Source: Chloroflexota bacterium | GTDB taxonomy: Bacteria; Chloroflexota; Ktedonobacteria; Ktedonobacterales; Ktedonobacteraceae | Direction of reading: 5' to 3' | Length of the DNA: 64,000 bases | NCBI GenBank assembly: GCA_902810755.1 | Contig: CADDYT010000001.1 | Coordinates: forward strand, 89,436 to 153,435 | Shown: positions 1 through 7,734 of the stretch, in pieces | Numbering within the stretch: position 1 is the stretch's first letter | Layout of the letters: every line of letters starts with the position of its first letter | Notes under the pieces: generated by a model | Seen by the model: the letters and a program-made list of their open reading frames with translations, nothing else | Told to the model about the DNA's origin: nothing | Databases searched by the model: none | Position numbers and translations under genes: made by a program

Positions 1-389
1 ACCGGCCAGACGGCGCGGGTGCAGAGGAAGGCCGTGCGCAGGTTATTGTTCAGTTCCGCTTCCCAGTCCGAGAGGCGCAGTTCGTCGGGTGGGCCGTACT
101 TTGTCAGCCCGCCGGCCAGATTGACGAGTACGTCGATGCGCCCATAGGCAGCCAGGGTCTGCTGGACGAGCATTTGCGCTCCCTCTTCGGTCGTGAGATC
201 AGCAGGAATGGCAATGACACGTGCTCCTTCCGCTTGTAGTTCCTGGGCTCGCGCCTTGACCCGCTCCGCATTGCGCGCGCTGATCGCGAGGAGCGCTCCC
301 TCGCGCGCAAAGGCCGCCGCAAGCGCAGAGCCGACCTGCCCGGCATGGCTGACGCCGGTGATCATCGCCACCTGTCCTTGTAAGCGCAT
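1..389 (-). CDS. SDR-family oxidoreductase, 3' end cut by window edge
   Basis: The reading frame opens with MRLQGQVAMITGVSHAG at 389 and runs off the left edge, leaving about 129 N-terminal residues. The start of a Rossmann fold is visible (ITG followed by a glycine-rich turn), then the ADLTTEEGA segment and a VNLAGG motif that corresponds to the NNAG motif of short-chain dehydrogenases. The family uses NAD(P)H to oxidise or reduce small alcohols and ketones; the substrate cannot be told. The catalytic Tyr-x3-Lys lies outside the window. It is the last visible member of a minus-strand stress/repair group. The family call is firm, the function open. Confidence 0.85.
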   Translation of the reverse strand, partial: MRLQGQVAMITGVSHAGQVGSALAAAFAREGALLAISARNAERVKARAQELQAEGARVIAIPADLTTEEGAQMLVQQTLAAYGRIDVLVNLAGGLTKYGPPDELRLSDWEAELNNNLRTAFLCTRAVWP

Positions 390-455
390 GTCTTTTCCTT
401 TCTCGCTATCGAGTGAGCCAGCAGGAATGCGTATCTCCTCTGACCCAAGAAGCTA

Positions 456-683
456 CTACTGCTGAGCGGGAGCAGCGAACGCTGGCTGACGCCTGGCTCG
501 CTGCATACAGGTACAGGCCGCAGTACAATAGAGCGCGACGTGGCCGTCGAAGGTCGCGGGCAGCGGCCCCTCCCGTTCAAGCGTCACGGCCCGGTACGAG
601 CGGTCGTCCACGCGCACGTACGTTCCTGCCGGCACGACCTCGCCTGCCTTCCATAACGGCATCTGACATTCTTCGCACTGCAT
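456..683 (-). CDS. small cysteine-rich protein, possible zinc site
   Basis: 75 residues starting MQCEECQMPLWKAGEVV; the start at 683 is preferred over an upstream one because an AGGA-type ribosome site lies about 9 bases before it. A CxxC pair at the N-terminus (CEEC) and a second group near the C-terminus (YCTAACTC) could bind one metal ion. The middle is a short beta-rich stretch (GTYVRVDDRSYRAVT). I do not recognise a named family. It lies between the SDR gene and a universal stress protein on the same strand, so co-expression in a stress context is plausible but only inferred. Confidence 0.6.
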   Translation of the reverse strand: MQCEECQMPLWKAGEVVPAGTYVRVDDRSYRAVTLEREGPLPATFDGHVALYCTAACTCMQRARRQPAFAAPAQQ

Positions 684-948
684 AGTATGTTCCTCGTTGC
701 ACACCAGATGGATGGCCACCTCTCGCCCCTCTGGTCAGAACCAGACCTGGCTTCGCTTCAGACAAGCGATCATCCTCTGATCGTTGCTGGAATCGATGCA
801 TGCTCGCTCGACCAGAAGGCCTGAGCGGGGCATTCTGATGGCGACAGGGCGGGGAAGCGGAGCCACGCTGATCAGCTTTTCCTGAGACGCCCTGCCCTGC
901 TCAGGCACAGCAGGACCACCCGATGCACCGGTCTGATTTCAATCCCAA

Positions 949-977
949 CTATATATATCGTAGAACGATATATATAG
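949..977. promoter_or_regulatory. perfect inverted repeat, operator-like
   Basis: Two 13-base arms (CTATATATATCGT and its complement) flank a 3-base spacer. There is no T-run on either side, so an operator is more likely than a terminator. Its core, TATCGTAGAACGATA at 956-970, matches 12 of 15 positions of a second site at 5127-5141 upstream of the OsmC gene. It lies in the 354-base gap between the UspA gene (ending at 1038) and the small Cys protein (starting at 683). Confidence 0.5.
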
Positions 978-1037
978 ATTATAGCACAAAGCGATGGTCT
1001 CCTTTTGCTCCACTTGCGCAGCGCTGGCTGCCCAGTC

Positions 1038-2024
1038 TCAGTCCTGCTCCGCCTTGTCCAGCATGTCTGCTGGTCGCACAATCAAGAGGGGGAGCCTGCT
1101 GGCATGCAGCACCCGCCCGGTGATACTGCCCATCACCCAGCGAGGCAATCCACCCGCTCCATGCGTGGTCATGGCGATTATCTGACAGCGCCCAACAACG
1201 TCTGCCTGCTCCACATCCTCCTCCCCCGCCACCCGGATGATGCCGGAGGCGATATCGTCATCGACGGTGACCGACCAGGTGATGGCGAGCCCAAGGTCCG
1301 CGACAGGAGCGGCGAGCAGTCCTTGACGGATCTGTTCCACGGTCGTGCCCAGGTACTCTTTCGCCTTCTGTATCATGGGTTCTCGTGCGTGGTAACCGAT
1401 CTCGTCTGGCTCCGGCCCGACCACGACCTGCGTGAGATGGAGCGCCCCTCGCCCGGGAGCCGATAAGGCGGCACTCAGCTGGGCAGCGGGAGCAATGGCC
1501 GCCTGCGCTCGCCCTGAACCATCGAGAGGAACGAGCACATGCCAGGGACGTACTGCATTGGGATACGGGTCAACAGGCAGTGGTCCCCCTTCCCGCAGCA
1601 CCAGGACGGGCACCGGACTATGATGCGCAACTTTCTCGGCGACACTGCCCATGATCCAGCGTTTCATGCCCCGGTAGCCATGGCTGCACAGCACGATCAG
1701 GTCAAGGTGCTGGGCCTCCACCTCCGAGAGGATGGTGGCGGCTGCCTGGCCCAGGGTCACTTCCGTTTCGGTGGGTATGCCGGCGAGACTGCTTCCCGTG
1801 GCGATGCGGTTCAGGTAGTTCCTGGCCTCTTCACGCGCCGCCTCGATGTCCACCTCGAGCGGGAGGGGTTCGAGCGCGACATAGGAGACCCACTCATTGG
1901 GGAAACTCACGACCCGCAGTAACACGATGGTTCCACCAGAGGCGTGCGCAAGGTGTGCCGCGAGCGGCAGCGCCTGCTCGGCGCGGCGTGATCCATCCAG
2001 CGGGACCAGGATACGTTCAAACAT
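1038..2024 (-). CDS. universal stress protein, two tandem UspA domains
   Basis: 328 residues; the start at 2024 (MFERILVPLDGSRRAEQ) has an AAGGAG ribosome site and begins exactly at a canonical Usp strand. Domain 1 covers about residues 1-150 and ends with the nucleotide-binding signature SHGYRG...GSVAEKV; domain 2 repeats the fold from HVLVPLDGSGRAQ and ends MTTHGAGG...GSITGRV. The G-x2-G...GS pattern is that of ATP-binding Usp proteins, so both halves could bind nucleotide. The role is cytoplasmic stress survival; no specific partner can be inferred. A second tandem Usp gene lies at 3426-4406 in the same minus-strand group, with the glycosylase between them. Confidence 0.92.
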   Translation of the reverse strand: MFERILVPLDGSRRAEQALPLAAHLAHASGGTIVLLRVVSFPNEWVSYVALEPLPLEVDIEAAREEARNYLNRIATGSSLAGIPTETEVTLGQAAATILSEVEAQHLDLIVLCSHGYRGMKRWIMGSVAEKVAHHSPVPVLVLREGGPLPVDPYPNAVRPWHVLVPLDGSGRAQAAIAPAAQLSAALSAPGRGALHLTQVVVGPEPDEIGYHAREPMIQKAKEYLGTTVEQIRQGLLAAPVADLGLAITWSVTVDDDIASGIIRVAGEEDVEQADVVGRCQIIAMTTHGAGGLPRWVMGSITGRVLHASRLPLLIVRPADMLDKAEQD

Positions 2025-2103
2025 CTTCTTGCTCCTTTCTTGCTCGGCGTCGACATCTCTCTGCTTCTTTGGGTGCCGGTATCGTCCCGGCACCTTCACA
2101 AGG

Positions 2104-3075
2104 TCACCGGCCTGGATCGGTTGCGGACCCCTGTGGCAGAGGAAGTCGAGCCGCTTCTACCACTCCGTGCTTCTCCAACGCATCAAGCAACAAATGAAAA
2201 TAGATGAGTCCTGCATAGGGGGACCAGCGTGCGGTAAGGGCTTTGATCGTTTCATAGGTCGGTTTTTCCGCAAGATGCAGGAGCCGTTGCAGATTCCTTT
2301 GGGCCCCGACATCATCCCCTGGAAACATCTCCAGTCTGCCTAAGCCTCGCAGCAAGACATATTCCGCCGTCCAACGACCAACGCCTCGCATGGACGAGAC
2401 CGTTGCCCTCACCTCTTCATTGGTCATCCCCTCAAGGAGCGACAACGCGTGCGGGTCCTGCGTGAGCCTGGTTGCCAGTTCGAGCATGGCCCGTGCCTTC
2501 TGGCGACTGAACCCTAACGCTCTCAGGTCTTCGATGGAAGCGGTTGCGATCTCTTCGGGTCGCGGAAAGGCGTGGTACACCCCCTGATCATCAGCAAATG
2601 GTATGCCATACGTTTCGACGAGCCGGTTCAGCAGCAACAGGCCGACATCGAGGGTCACTTGTTGACAGGCGAACGCATTGAGCAAGGCCTCGAAGAGACT
2701 CGGAAAACGGGGTGGCTTCATACCCACGAATCGTTGGACGAGCGGAGACACAGTTGGATCGTGCTCTGCCAGGGCATAAAATCCCGCGAGATCGAGCGAG
2801 AGGCCAAGCATTCGCTGGAAGGCTTCCTTCACCCGTGTCGAGGGGCGCTCACTCGGTTCGGGACTCCACACATTGACCTGCACGTCCGGAGGAGATGCGG
2901 GGTGTAGCTGCGAGACCTCGACCTTTACCGGAACCTGGTCAACCAGAAGCACACGCGTGTAGGTGGTGCCATCCCACTGATCGATCCGATTGTGTGCTCT
3001 CCTCCGGAGCGCCCAGACGGTCAGATCTAAGCGAAAAGGGGCGCGTGGGTGGACACGAAACGATTCCTGGATCAT
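2104..3075 (-). CDS. DNA-3-methyladenine glycosylase II, AlkA-like
   Basis: About 323 residues. Starts at 3081 and 3075 are both possible; 3075 has better spacing from AAGGA. The N-terminal half (RLDLTVWALRRR) resembles the AlkA/YfjP leader domain. The HhH-GPD fold begins near SLFEALLNAFACQQV and contains the hairpin MRGVGRWTAEYVLLR followed by FPGDDVG, where an Asp of the DD pair should be catalytic. Such enzymes excise alkylated purines to begin base-excision repair. The gene follows a small protein gene (stop at 3105) by 29 bases and is probably co-transcribed with it. The exact substrate range is not visible. Confidence 0.88.
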   Translation of the reverse strand: MIQESFRVHPRAPFRLDLTVWALRRRAHNRIDQWDGTTYTRVLLVDQVPVKVEVSQLHPASPPDVQVNVWSPEPSERPSTRVKEAFQRMLGLSLDLAGFYALAEHDPTVSPLVQRFVGMKPPRFPSLFEALLNAFACQQVTLDVGLLLLNRLVETYGIPFADDQGVYHAFPRPEEIATASIEDLRALGFSRQKARAMLELATRLTQDPHALSLLEGMTNEEVRATVSSMRGVGRWTAEYVLLRGLGRLEMFPGDDVGAQRNLQRLLHLAEKPTYETIKALTARWSPYAGLIYFHLLLDALEKHGVVEAARLPLPQGSATDPGR

Positions 3076-3104
3076 GCGCATTTCCTTCTCTCTTCTAGGC
3101 CGTC

Positions 3105-3317
3105 TCACCACCACCAGGGAGCAGAGGGCCCATATCCTTCTTGCAGAAGGGCCACCAGCCAACGGACCAACCTGGAGCGACGATGGGAGGCCGCTGCCTG
3201 CCTTTCCTCCTGTGCAACGTAATCTCGGCGCAGTTGACGTAACCGCTCTATCTCTGAGGCGGTCCACCCGGCCTTGCACAACCGTTCAATAGCTTCTTTG
3301 TCATCAATGTCGTTCAT
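3105..3317 (-). CDS. small RRDY-motif protein (paralogue of the one at 62.3 kb)
   Basis: 70 residues beginning MNDIDDKEAIERLCKAGW. It aligns end to end with the 62-residue protein at 62260-62448: both share an AG-(W/F)-T-x2-(E/Q)-IE-x-L motif, then RRDY, a Glu/Gln-rich helix and (V/L)RWLVA. This looks like a compact helical family rather than random coding. The copy ends in an unusual GYGPSAPWWW tail. It lies just upstream of the AlkA-like gene on the same strand. The function is unknown; a small DNA- or protein-binding helper is only a guess. Confidence 0.65.
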   Translation of the reverse strand: MNDIDDKEAIERLCKAGWTASEIERLRQLRRDYVAQEERQAAASHRRSRLVRWLVALLQEGYGPSAPWWW

Positions 3318-3425
3318 CCGACCCTCCTTTGTCTAAACGGCTCGCCCTTGCAGTACGCTCATCACCAGGCGTTCCTACGCGTAGCAAGAGGCAAAGCATC
3401 CATGCGCATGCACTCCTCCTCACAT

Positions 3426-4406
3426 TCAGGCGTTCAATTGACCCAGTGGCCAGCGGACCGTAGATCCTTGGTTGACAGAGGAGGGAAGGCTCCTCGCTTT
3501 TGCTGGCACGAGCAGCACGGGTATCCTGGCCTCCTGGAGAACCTTCATCGCCACACTGCCGAGCAGGAGGTGCTGCAACCCACTGCGTCCCCGGGTCGCC
3601 ATTATGATCAGATCGGGGTGGCAGTGTGTGCTGCTCTGCAGAATGCCTTCGGCTGGAGGGCCGCACACGACCTCCGTCTGTACTGTCAGCCCCTGTGCTC
3701 GCAGGGGCCTCGCTTTGTGTTCGAGATAGCCGGTGCGCCGCTCGGTTTCAGTTTCCAGGTGTGCTCCGGCCCATGCTGGCATGCCCCCCTGTCTCCCAGT
3801 GGTGAACTCCTCTGCAGCATGCACGACCGACACCAGGACCAGCGGTGCCTCAAAGGCGGCAGCGAGCAGCACGGCCTGACTCAAGGCCTGCTCGGCAGAG
3901 TTGGAGCCGTCCAGTGGAACGAGGATGGTCCGGTAGGAGACCGATCCGATCTCCTGGATCGTGTGCTGATGCGGGCGGAACAGGAGCAGTGGCGTGGGTG
4001 CCTCCTGGAGCACCTTCGCCGTGACACTGCCGAAGAGCACATGCGGAATGCCGCTGCGCCCATGGCTTGCCATCGCGATGAGGTGAATGCTGGGGTCTTG
4101 CCGAGCCAACGAGACAATATGGGTGGCCGGGTCTCCTGCAAGCACCTTCGTGCGGACCTGCAGTCCTTCCTCGTTGAGACGGGTAGCAACGGTTGCCAGG
4201 TAGTCGCTCCTCCTTGCGAGCAATTCCACTTGCTCCGGGTCAGGAAGGCCAAGCGGGACATAGATTGGATCGTACACGAGCGTCTGTAGGATGACGGAGA
4301 GGAGTGTCAGCGCACTGCCAGTCGCACGGGCAAATGCCACTGCGTGCGGGAGAATAGCCTCCGCCAGTGCCGAGCCGTCGAGCGGGATGAGAATCTGGTG
4401 CTCCAT
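3426..4406 (-). CDS. universal stress protein, two tandem UspA domains
   Basis: 326 residues, starting MEHQILIPLDGSALAEA at 4406, which aligns with the Usp first strand; a longer upstream extension has no Usp character and was rejected. Both halves carry the phosphate-binding signature (ASHGRSG...GSVTAKVLQEA and ATRGRSG...GSVAMKVLQEA). The two ends are so alike that an internal duplication is clear. It is expected to be a cytoplasmic, ATP-binding stress protein. The neighbours are OsmC upstream and the small RRDY protein downstream, all on the minus strand, which suggests a shared oxidative or general stress regulon. Confidence 0.92.
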   Translation of the reverse strand: MEHQILIPLDGSALAEAILPHAVAFARATGSALTLLSVILQTLVYDPIYVPLGLPDPEQVELLARRSDYLATVATRLNEEGLQVRTKVLAGDPATHIVSLARQDPSIHLIAMASHGRSGIPHVLFGSVTAKVLQEAPTPLLLFRPHQHTIQEIGSVSYRTILVPLDGSNSAEQALSQAVLLAAAFEAPLVLVSVVHAAEEFTTGRQGGMPAWAGAHLETETERRTGYLEHKARPLRAQGLTVQTEVVCGPPAEGILQSSTHCHPDLIIMATRGRSGLQHLLLGSVAMKVLQEARIPVLLVPAKARSLPSSVNQGSTVRWPLGQLNA

Positions 4407-4577
4407 TGGTTGCTCACTTTCTGTAGAGGACTGCCGCCTTTCACAAGCACGTTGACAGGGCTGCTCTGGCGCTACCCTGGCGCTCAACCCACGTCTCAGC
4501 CAGCGCTCCCAGCCCATCGTTCTGGAGAATGCCTCCGGCGTCACGGCGTGCCACCTGCTGGCAGTCACGCAGAGGCG

Positions 4578-5021
4578 CTACGATTCCAGGTGCGCGTTGA
4601 GTTGAATAGCGACGTTGTTGCGGAGCGCGTTGGAAACGGGACAGAGCTGCTCCGCCTGCCGAGCCGCCCGTTCAAAACCGGCGGCATCCAGTCCCGGCAC
4701 CCTGCCACGGACCTCCAGGTCCATGCGCGTGATCCTGGGTTTCCCCGCAACCTCTTCCAGCGTGCAGTTGGCAGTGACCTGCAAGCGCTCTGGCTGGTTG
4801 CCCGCTTCCCCAAGCGTGAGGGCGAGGGCCATCGCGTAACATCCAGCATGCGCGGCGGCAATCAGCTCTTCTGGACTCGTTTTGCCGTCTGGACGCTCTA
4901 TACGTGCAGCCCAGGTCATCGGCACCTCCTCCACCGCTCTACTGCCAAGGTGAACCGTTCCTTTCCCTTGCGCCAGGTTCCCTTCCCACATCATTTCAGC
5001 GTGTCGTTCTGCATGTAACAT
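4578..5021 (-). CDS. osmC: OsmC-family peroxiredoxin
   Basis: 147 residues starting MLHAERHAEMMWEGNL, preceded by AAGGAG. The two redox cysteines of the OsmC fold are visible: one in AAHAGCYAMAL and one in AEQLCPVSNAL. The TSPEELIAAAHAGC stretch is the family hallmark. OsmC proteins reduce organic hydroperoxides in the cytoplasm using thiols from dihydrolipoamide-type partners. Assigning OsmC rather than Ohr rests on the TSPEELIAAA context and overall length. It is the first gene of the minus-strand stress group. A short palindrome of the same type as that at 949-977 lies about 106 bases upstream. Confidence 0.9.
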   Translation of the reverse strand: MLHAERHAEMMWEGNLAQGKGTVHLGSRAVEEVPMTWAARIERPDGKTSPEELIAAAHAGCYAMALALTLGEAGNQPERLQVTANCTLEEVAGKPRITRMDLEVRGRVPGLDAAGFERAARQAEQLCPVSNALRNNVAIQLNAHLES

Positions 5022-5126
5022 AGTACTCTCCTTGCTGTTGTCTGCTTTGTCGAAACAGACTGCGGCTTTCATGACGCTCACATGCACACATCACACGTGG
5101 ATGGGAGCGCTTGTACTGCAACGTTC

Positions 5127-5141
5127 TATCGTATTGCGATA
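5127..5141. promoter_or_regulatory. TATCG...CGATA palindrome upstream of osmC
   Basis: The sequence TATCGTATTGCGATA is a 5-base-arm palindrome that matches 12 of 15 bases of the core of the larger repeat at 949-977. It sits 106 bases before the OsmC start. The sharing suggests one repressor acting at both places, which is inference. Confidence 0.4.
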
Positions 5142-5855
5142 TTGCTTCTGCCTGTATTGTAATCTATAAAAGCGTGAAGCAGACCCAAGAGCGGTCACAG
5201 ATCAATCACGATCAGTCCATGTGCTCTCACGTGGCAGAGCAGCTAAGAGGAGTGCGTGAAGCAAGAGTGCATGCTTCCTCTCCCGCAGGGCACCCGAGAG
5301 GGTATGGCGAAGTCCGTGGAATCCAGGTCCAGGCTTCTCGCTGTGGCAAGGGGGTCTGACAGCAGACAAGGGGCGAGGACCGGAAGGCAGGAGTGGTTTG
5401 CTTCTCTCCGTGCTGTGAGCAGGGCGGCGAGCCTCGGGCGGGCGCGAGAGAAGGAGGCCTTCGCCGTCGTAGCCGGGCAATCTGAAGGAAGGAAACGGCA
5501 CAGTGGATGAGAGCACGCGTTTCCCCAGGAGCAGCTTCGGCGTGGCATGATCGTGACTGATCTGTGACCGCTCTCAGGCATCTCCCCGTGGTTTTTGGGC
5601 TATATTACAGAGAGAAGAAGACATCGTAGTGCGATGCGATTGCTGGGATGCCCGCCCTCTCTGCTTGATGGTGGAGGGAAGAGCAGCACTCCTCGCACAC
5701 GGAAAGCGCGTCAGCCGAGGTCCTGAGACACCGAGCAGTGATCTTAGGAGATGCTTCTTCTCTGCATGATGAGTAAGAGGAAGGATCCCCGAGCAAGGGG
5801 AACATCCCGCGCTCTCGTCCGTGTCGAGAGCAAAGGAAAGACGAGGAACATACCG
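5142..5855. other. intergenic, no convincing gene
   Basis: About 700 bases between the OsmC promoter side and the zinc-ribbon gene. Open frames here have no start signals or recognisable motifs on either strand. It probably contains the divergent promoters for the osmC group and the 5.9-kb group. Confidence 0.4.
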
Positions 5856-6158
5856 ATGGCCAAATATTGTCTCTATTGTGGTCTGCAGTTCGCTGATACC
5901 ACCACGTTTTGCCCCAACTGTGGCAGGCCAACAGCCGGTGGCTTCAGCATTCGTCCGCTCCAAGAACAGGAATCCGAAGTGGACTGCCTCCGCAGGGAGC
6001 TGCAGGAAAAGGATGAGCTGATCCGGCAACTGGTTCTGACCCGGACTCAGCGGAGCGATGCCTCCCGCGCCGCAGCCCGCCGGGCAGATCGCCGCGCTCG
6101 CGACGGTAGTGAGGGGAGGCGGGCGAGCGCACGAGTGCTGTCCTTTGGAAGACGTTGA
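5856..6158 (+). CDS. zinc-ribbon protein with basic coiled tail
   Basis: 100 residues from MAKYCLYCGLQFADTT, with GAGGA about 9 bases upstream. A double CxxC ribbon (CLYC and CPNC, 12 residues apart) at residues 5-21 should bind one Zn ion. The middle (about residues 40-60, ELQEKDELIRQ) is a short charged helix, and the tail is Arg/Ala-rich. Such zinc_ribbon_2 proteins are common small accessory proteins with no single function. It is the first of three plus-strand genes. Confidence 0.7.
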   Translation: MAKYCLYCGLQFADTTTFCPNCGRPTAGGFSIRPLQEQESEVDCLRRELQEKDELIRQLVLTRTQRSDASRAAARRADRRARDGSEGRRASARVLSFGRR

Positions 6159-6224
6159 AGGAAGAGAGCTACGCTGGATCGATCCACTCAACCGGTCCGA
6201 GAATGAGCAGAGAGAAGGAAACGT

Positions 6225-6599
6225 ATGAAACTGCACGAGAATCTCCGGATATGCCTTCTGGCCATTGCCGCCAGGTATCCCGAGAGCATGTTAGAGATCA
6301 ACGAAGAAGTGCTGGGGCCTCAAAGCTTGCAGACGCAGCGATGCACCCCGGTAGAGCTGATGGAGCGGCTGCAAAGCCATGCGCCACAGTTGTTACACGC
6401 ACCGGCACGGCTGGTGGTAGATGCACAGGAGCACGCGATCTACCTTGTTGAGCAGTCTCAGCACACCCCTGCGTTCTGGCTTCGCTATCGAGAGCGGACG
6501 CAAGAAGAAGAACTTGCCGCCCTGCGCAGGGAAAACGCAACGCTGAAGGCAGAGAACGGGGAACTGCAAACCAGGTTCGCCCAGCCGCTCCCCGTTTGA
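6225..6599 (+). CDS. hypothetical protein with C-terminal coiled coil
   Basis: 124 residues starting MKLHENLRICLLAIAAR after an AGAGAAGGA site. No named domain is recognised. Residues about 90-118 (QEEELAALRRENATLKAEN) form a clear leucine-zipper-like coiled coil, which suggests dimerisation. It follows the zinc-ribbon gene by 66 bases and precedes the ferredoxin by 69 bases; co-transcription is likely. Confidence 0.65.
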   Translation: MKLHENLRICLLAIAARYPESMLEINEEVLGPQSLQTQRCTPVELMERLQSHAPQLLHAPARLVVDAQEHAIYLVEQSQHTPAFWLRYRERTQEEELAALRRENATLKAENGELQTRFAQPLPV

Positions 6600-6668
6600 G
6601 GCCGGGCATATGCATGGAGCTGTTGAACGCCCTGCAGCACGTGCATCAACGAGAGAGGAGAGGTACTC

Positions 6669-6947
6669 ATGACCTACGTCATTACCCAGCCGTGTATCGG
6701 CGTGAAAGATGGCTCGTGCGTCGATGTGTGCCCGGTGGATTGCATTCATCCCGCTGCCGGTGAAGCCGACTACGACCAGCACGAGCAGCTCTATATTAAT
6801 CCTGACGAGTGTATTGATTGCGGCGCCTGTGAGCCGGCCTGCCCCGTGACGGCTATCTTTGAAGAAAATGCTGTCCCGCAAGAGTGGCAAGGGTATCTCA
6901 AGATCAACGCCGACTACTACCGGCAAAAGCGAAAGCCCAGCACGTAA
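6669..6947 (+). CDS. fdxA: ferredoxin with two Fe-S cluster motifs (FdxA type)
   Basis: 92 residues from MTYVITQPCIGVKDGSC with a GAGAGGAG ribosome site. The N-terminal cluster ligands are in PCIGVKDGSCVDVCPVDC; the second motif is CIDCGACEPACPV, a standard C-x2-C-x2-C-x3-C-P [4Fe-4S] site. The order, spacing and length match seven-iron FdxA ferredoxins. It acts as a soluble low-potential electron carrier. Several flavoenzymes are encoded in this window, but nothing links this ferredoxin to a particular one. Confidence 0.93.
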   Translation: MTYVITQPCIGVKDGSCVDVCPVDCIHPAAGEADYDQHEQLYINPDECIDCGACEPACPVTAIFEENAVPQEWQGYLKINADYYRQKRKPST

Positions 6948-7036
6948 AGCAAGTAGGCGCATGCGCGTGTGCGCAGACGGCCTCTCGTACCCTCTCTCTT
7001 CTTGACTGCCCAGATGAAAATAGGAGAGCGAGAGTA

Positions 7037-7180
7037 TCAGGGGAAAGACGCTGAGCAGCAAAAGGCAGCACGTGTTGCTGATGGCCAGGCGGGAGCGGCA
7101 CCCAGGAACATGAGCACCAACGTGCTGCAGAGAAAGACCAGGCCGAGTACCCGGTAGAGTGTCGAGTGACGATGAACCAT
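7037..7180 (-). CDS. possible small signal-peptide-like protein
   Basis: A 47-codon frame starting MVHRHSTLYRVLGLVFL with a GGAAAGGGG sequence upstream. Its residues 8-33 are strongly hydrophobic and end in a GAAPAWPSA stretch resembling a signal-peptidase site. It lies alone between the ferredoxin and the cupredoxin gene. No family is recognised and it may be chance. Confidence 0.25.
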   Translation of the reverse strand: MVHRHSTLYRVLGLVFLCSTLVLMFLGAAPAWPSATRAAFCCSASFP

Positions 7181-7321
7181 CAGCAGCCCCTTTCCTGATA
7201 GAAACCACGTGGGGAAGATGCTACCTATTCCCCCACCCTAGACGAAGATGTGGCTCCCGACGCGCGGTGGAACTCTCCCATCATCCCCTGCCTTGGCTTG
7301 CTGGCTCGGGGTCGGCTGCCT

Positions 7322-7696
7322 CTATTGTACTATCACGGTCAGGCTCATTCCAGGATGGACGGTGCAGTAGAGATGATAGGTGCCAGGCGTGGTGAAAGGC
7401 CCGATCGCTTGGCTCCCATTCCCGGCGACTTGCACGTTATTCACGGCTGGCGCGCCGCTCTCCTGCATTGGTTGCGGGCTTCCATTTACCCAGCTCCCGT
7501 TGGCAATGATATGGGGTGCCGCTGAATCATTCACCAGGGTGATAGCGCTGCCCTTAGGAATCGTGATTGACGACTGGGCGAAGTTTACATCTGTCAAATG
7601 CACAGTATAGCCTCCTCCCGAGGAACCGCCACCGCATGCCGCAACCAGGATAGAGAGTAGACCGAGGAATACTAGAGCTACGAAAAGCTTTTTCAT
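7322..7696 (-). CDS. cupredoxin-like lipoprotein
   Basis: 124 residues starting MKKLFVALVFLGLLSILVAACGGG: a type II signal peptide with lipobox LVAAC, so the protein is membrane-anchored outside the cytoplasm. The mature part has a plastocyanin/azurin-like pattern: a His in APHIIANG and a C-terminal YCTVHPGMS loop giving the Cys-His-Met ligand set of a type 1 copper site. It likely carries electrons to or from a copper/heme enzyme. The insertion sequence at 7735-9010 begins only 39 bases before the start codon, so the original promoter region has been separated from the gene. Confidence 0.88.
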   Translation of the reverse strand: MKKLFVALVFLGLLSILVAACGGGSSGGGYTVHLTDVNFAQSSITIPKGSAITLVNDSAAPHIIANGSWVNGSPQPMQESGAPAVNNVQVAGNGSQAIGPFTTPGTYHLYCTVHPGMSLTVIVQ

Positions 7697-7734
7697 TGTA
7701 TGTACCTGCCTTTTTCCTCTTCTAGGAAGTGCTT

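Noticed and set aside
6393..7208. 271-codon minus-strand frame
   Set aside because: It is opposite the coiled-coil protein and ferredoxin genes, both with clear motifs.
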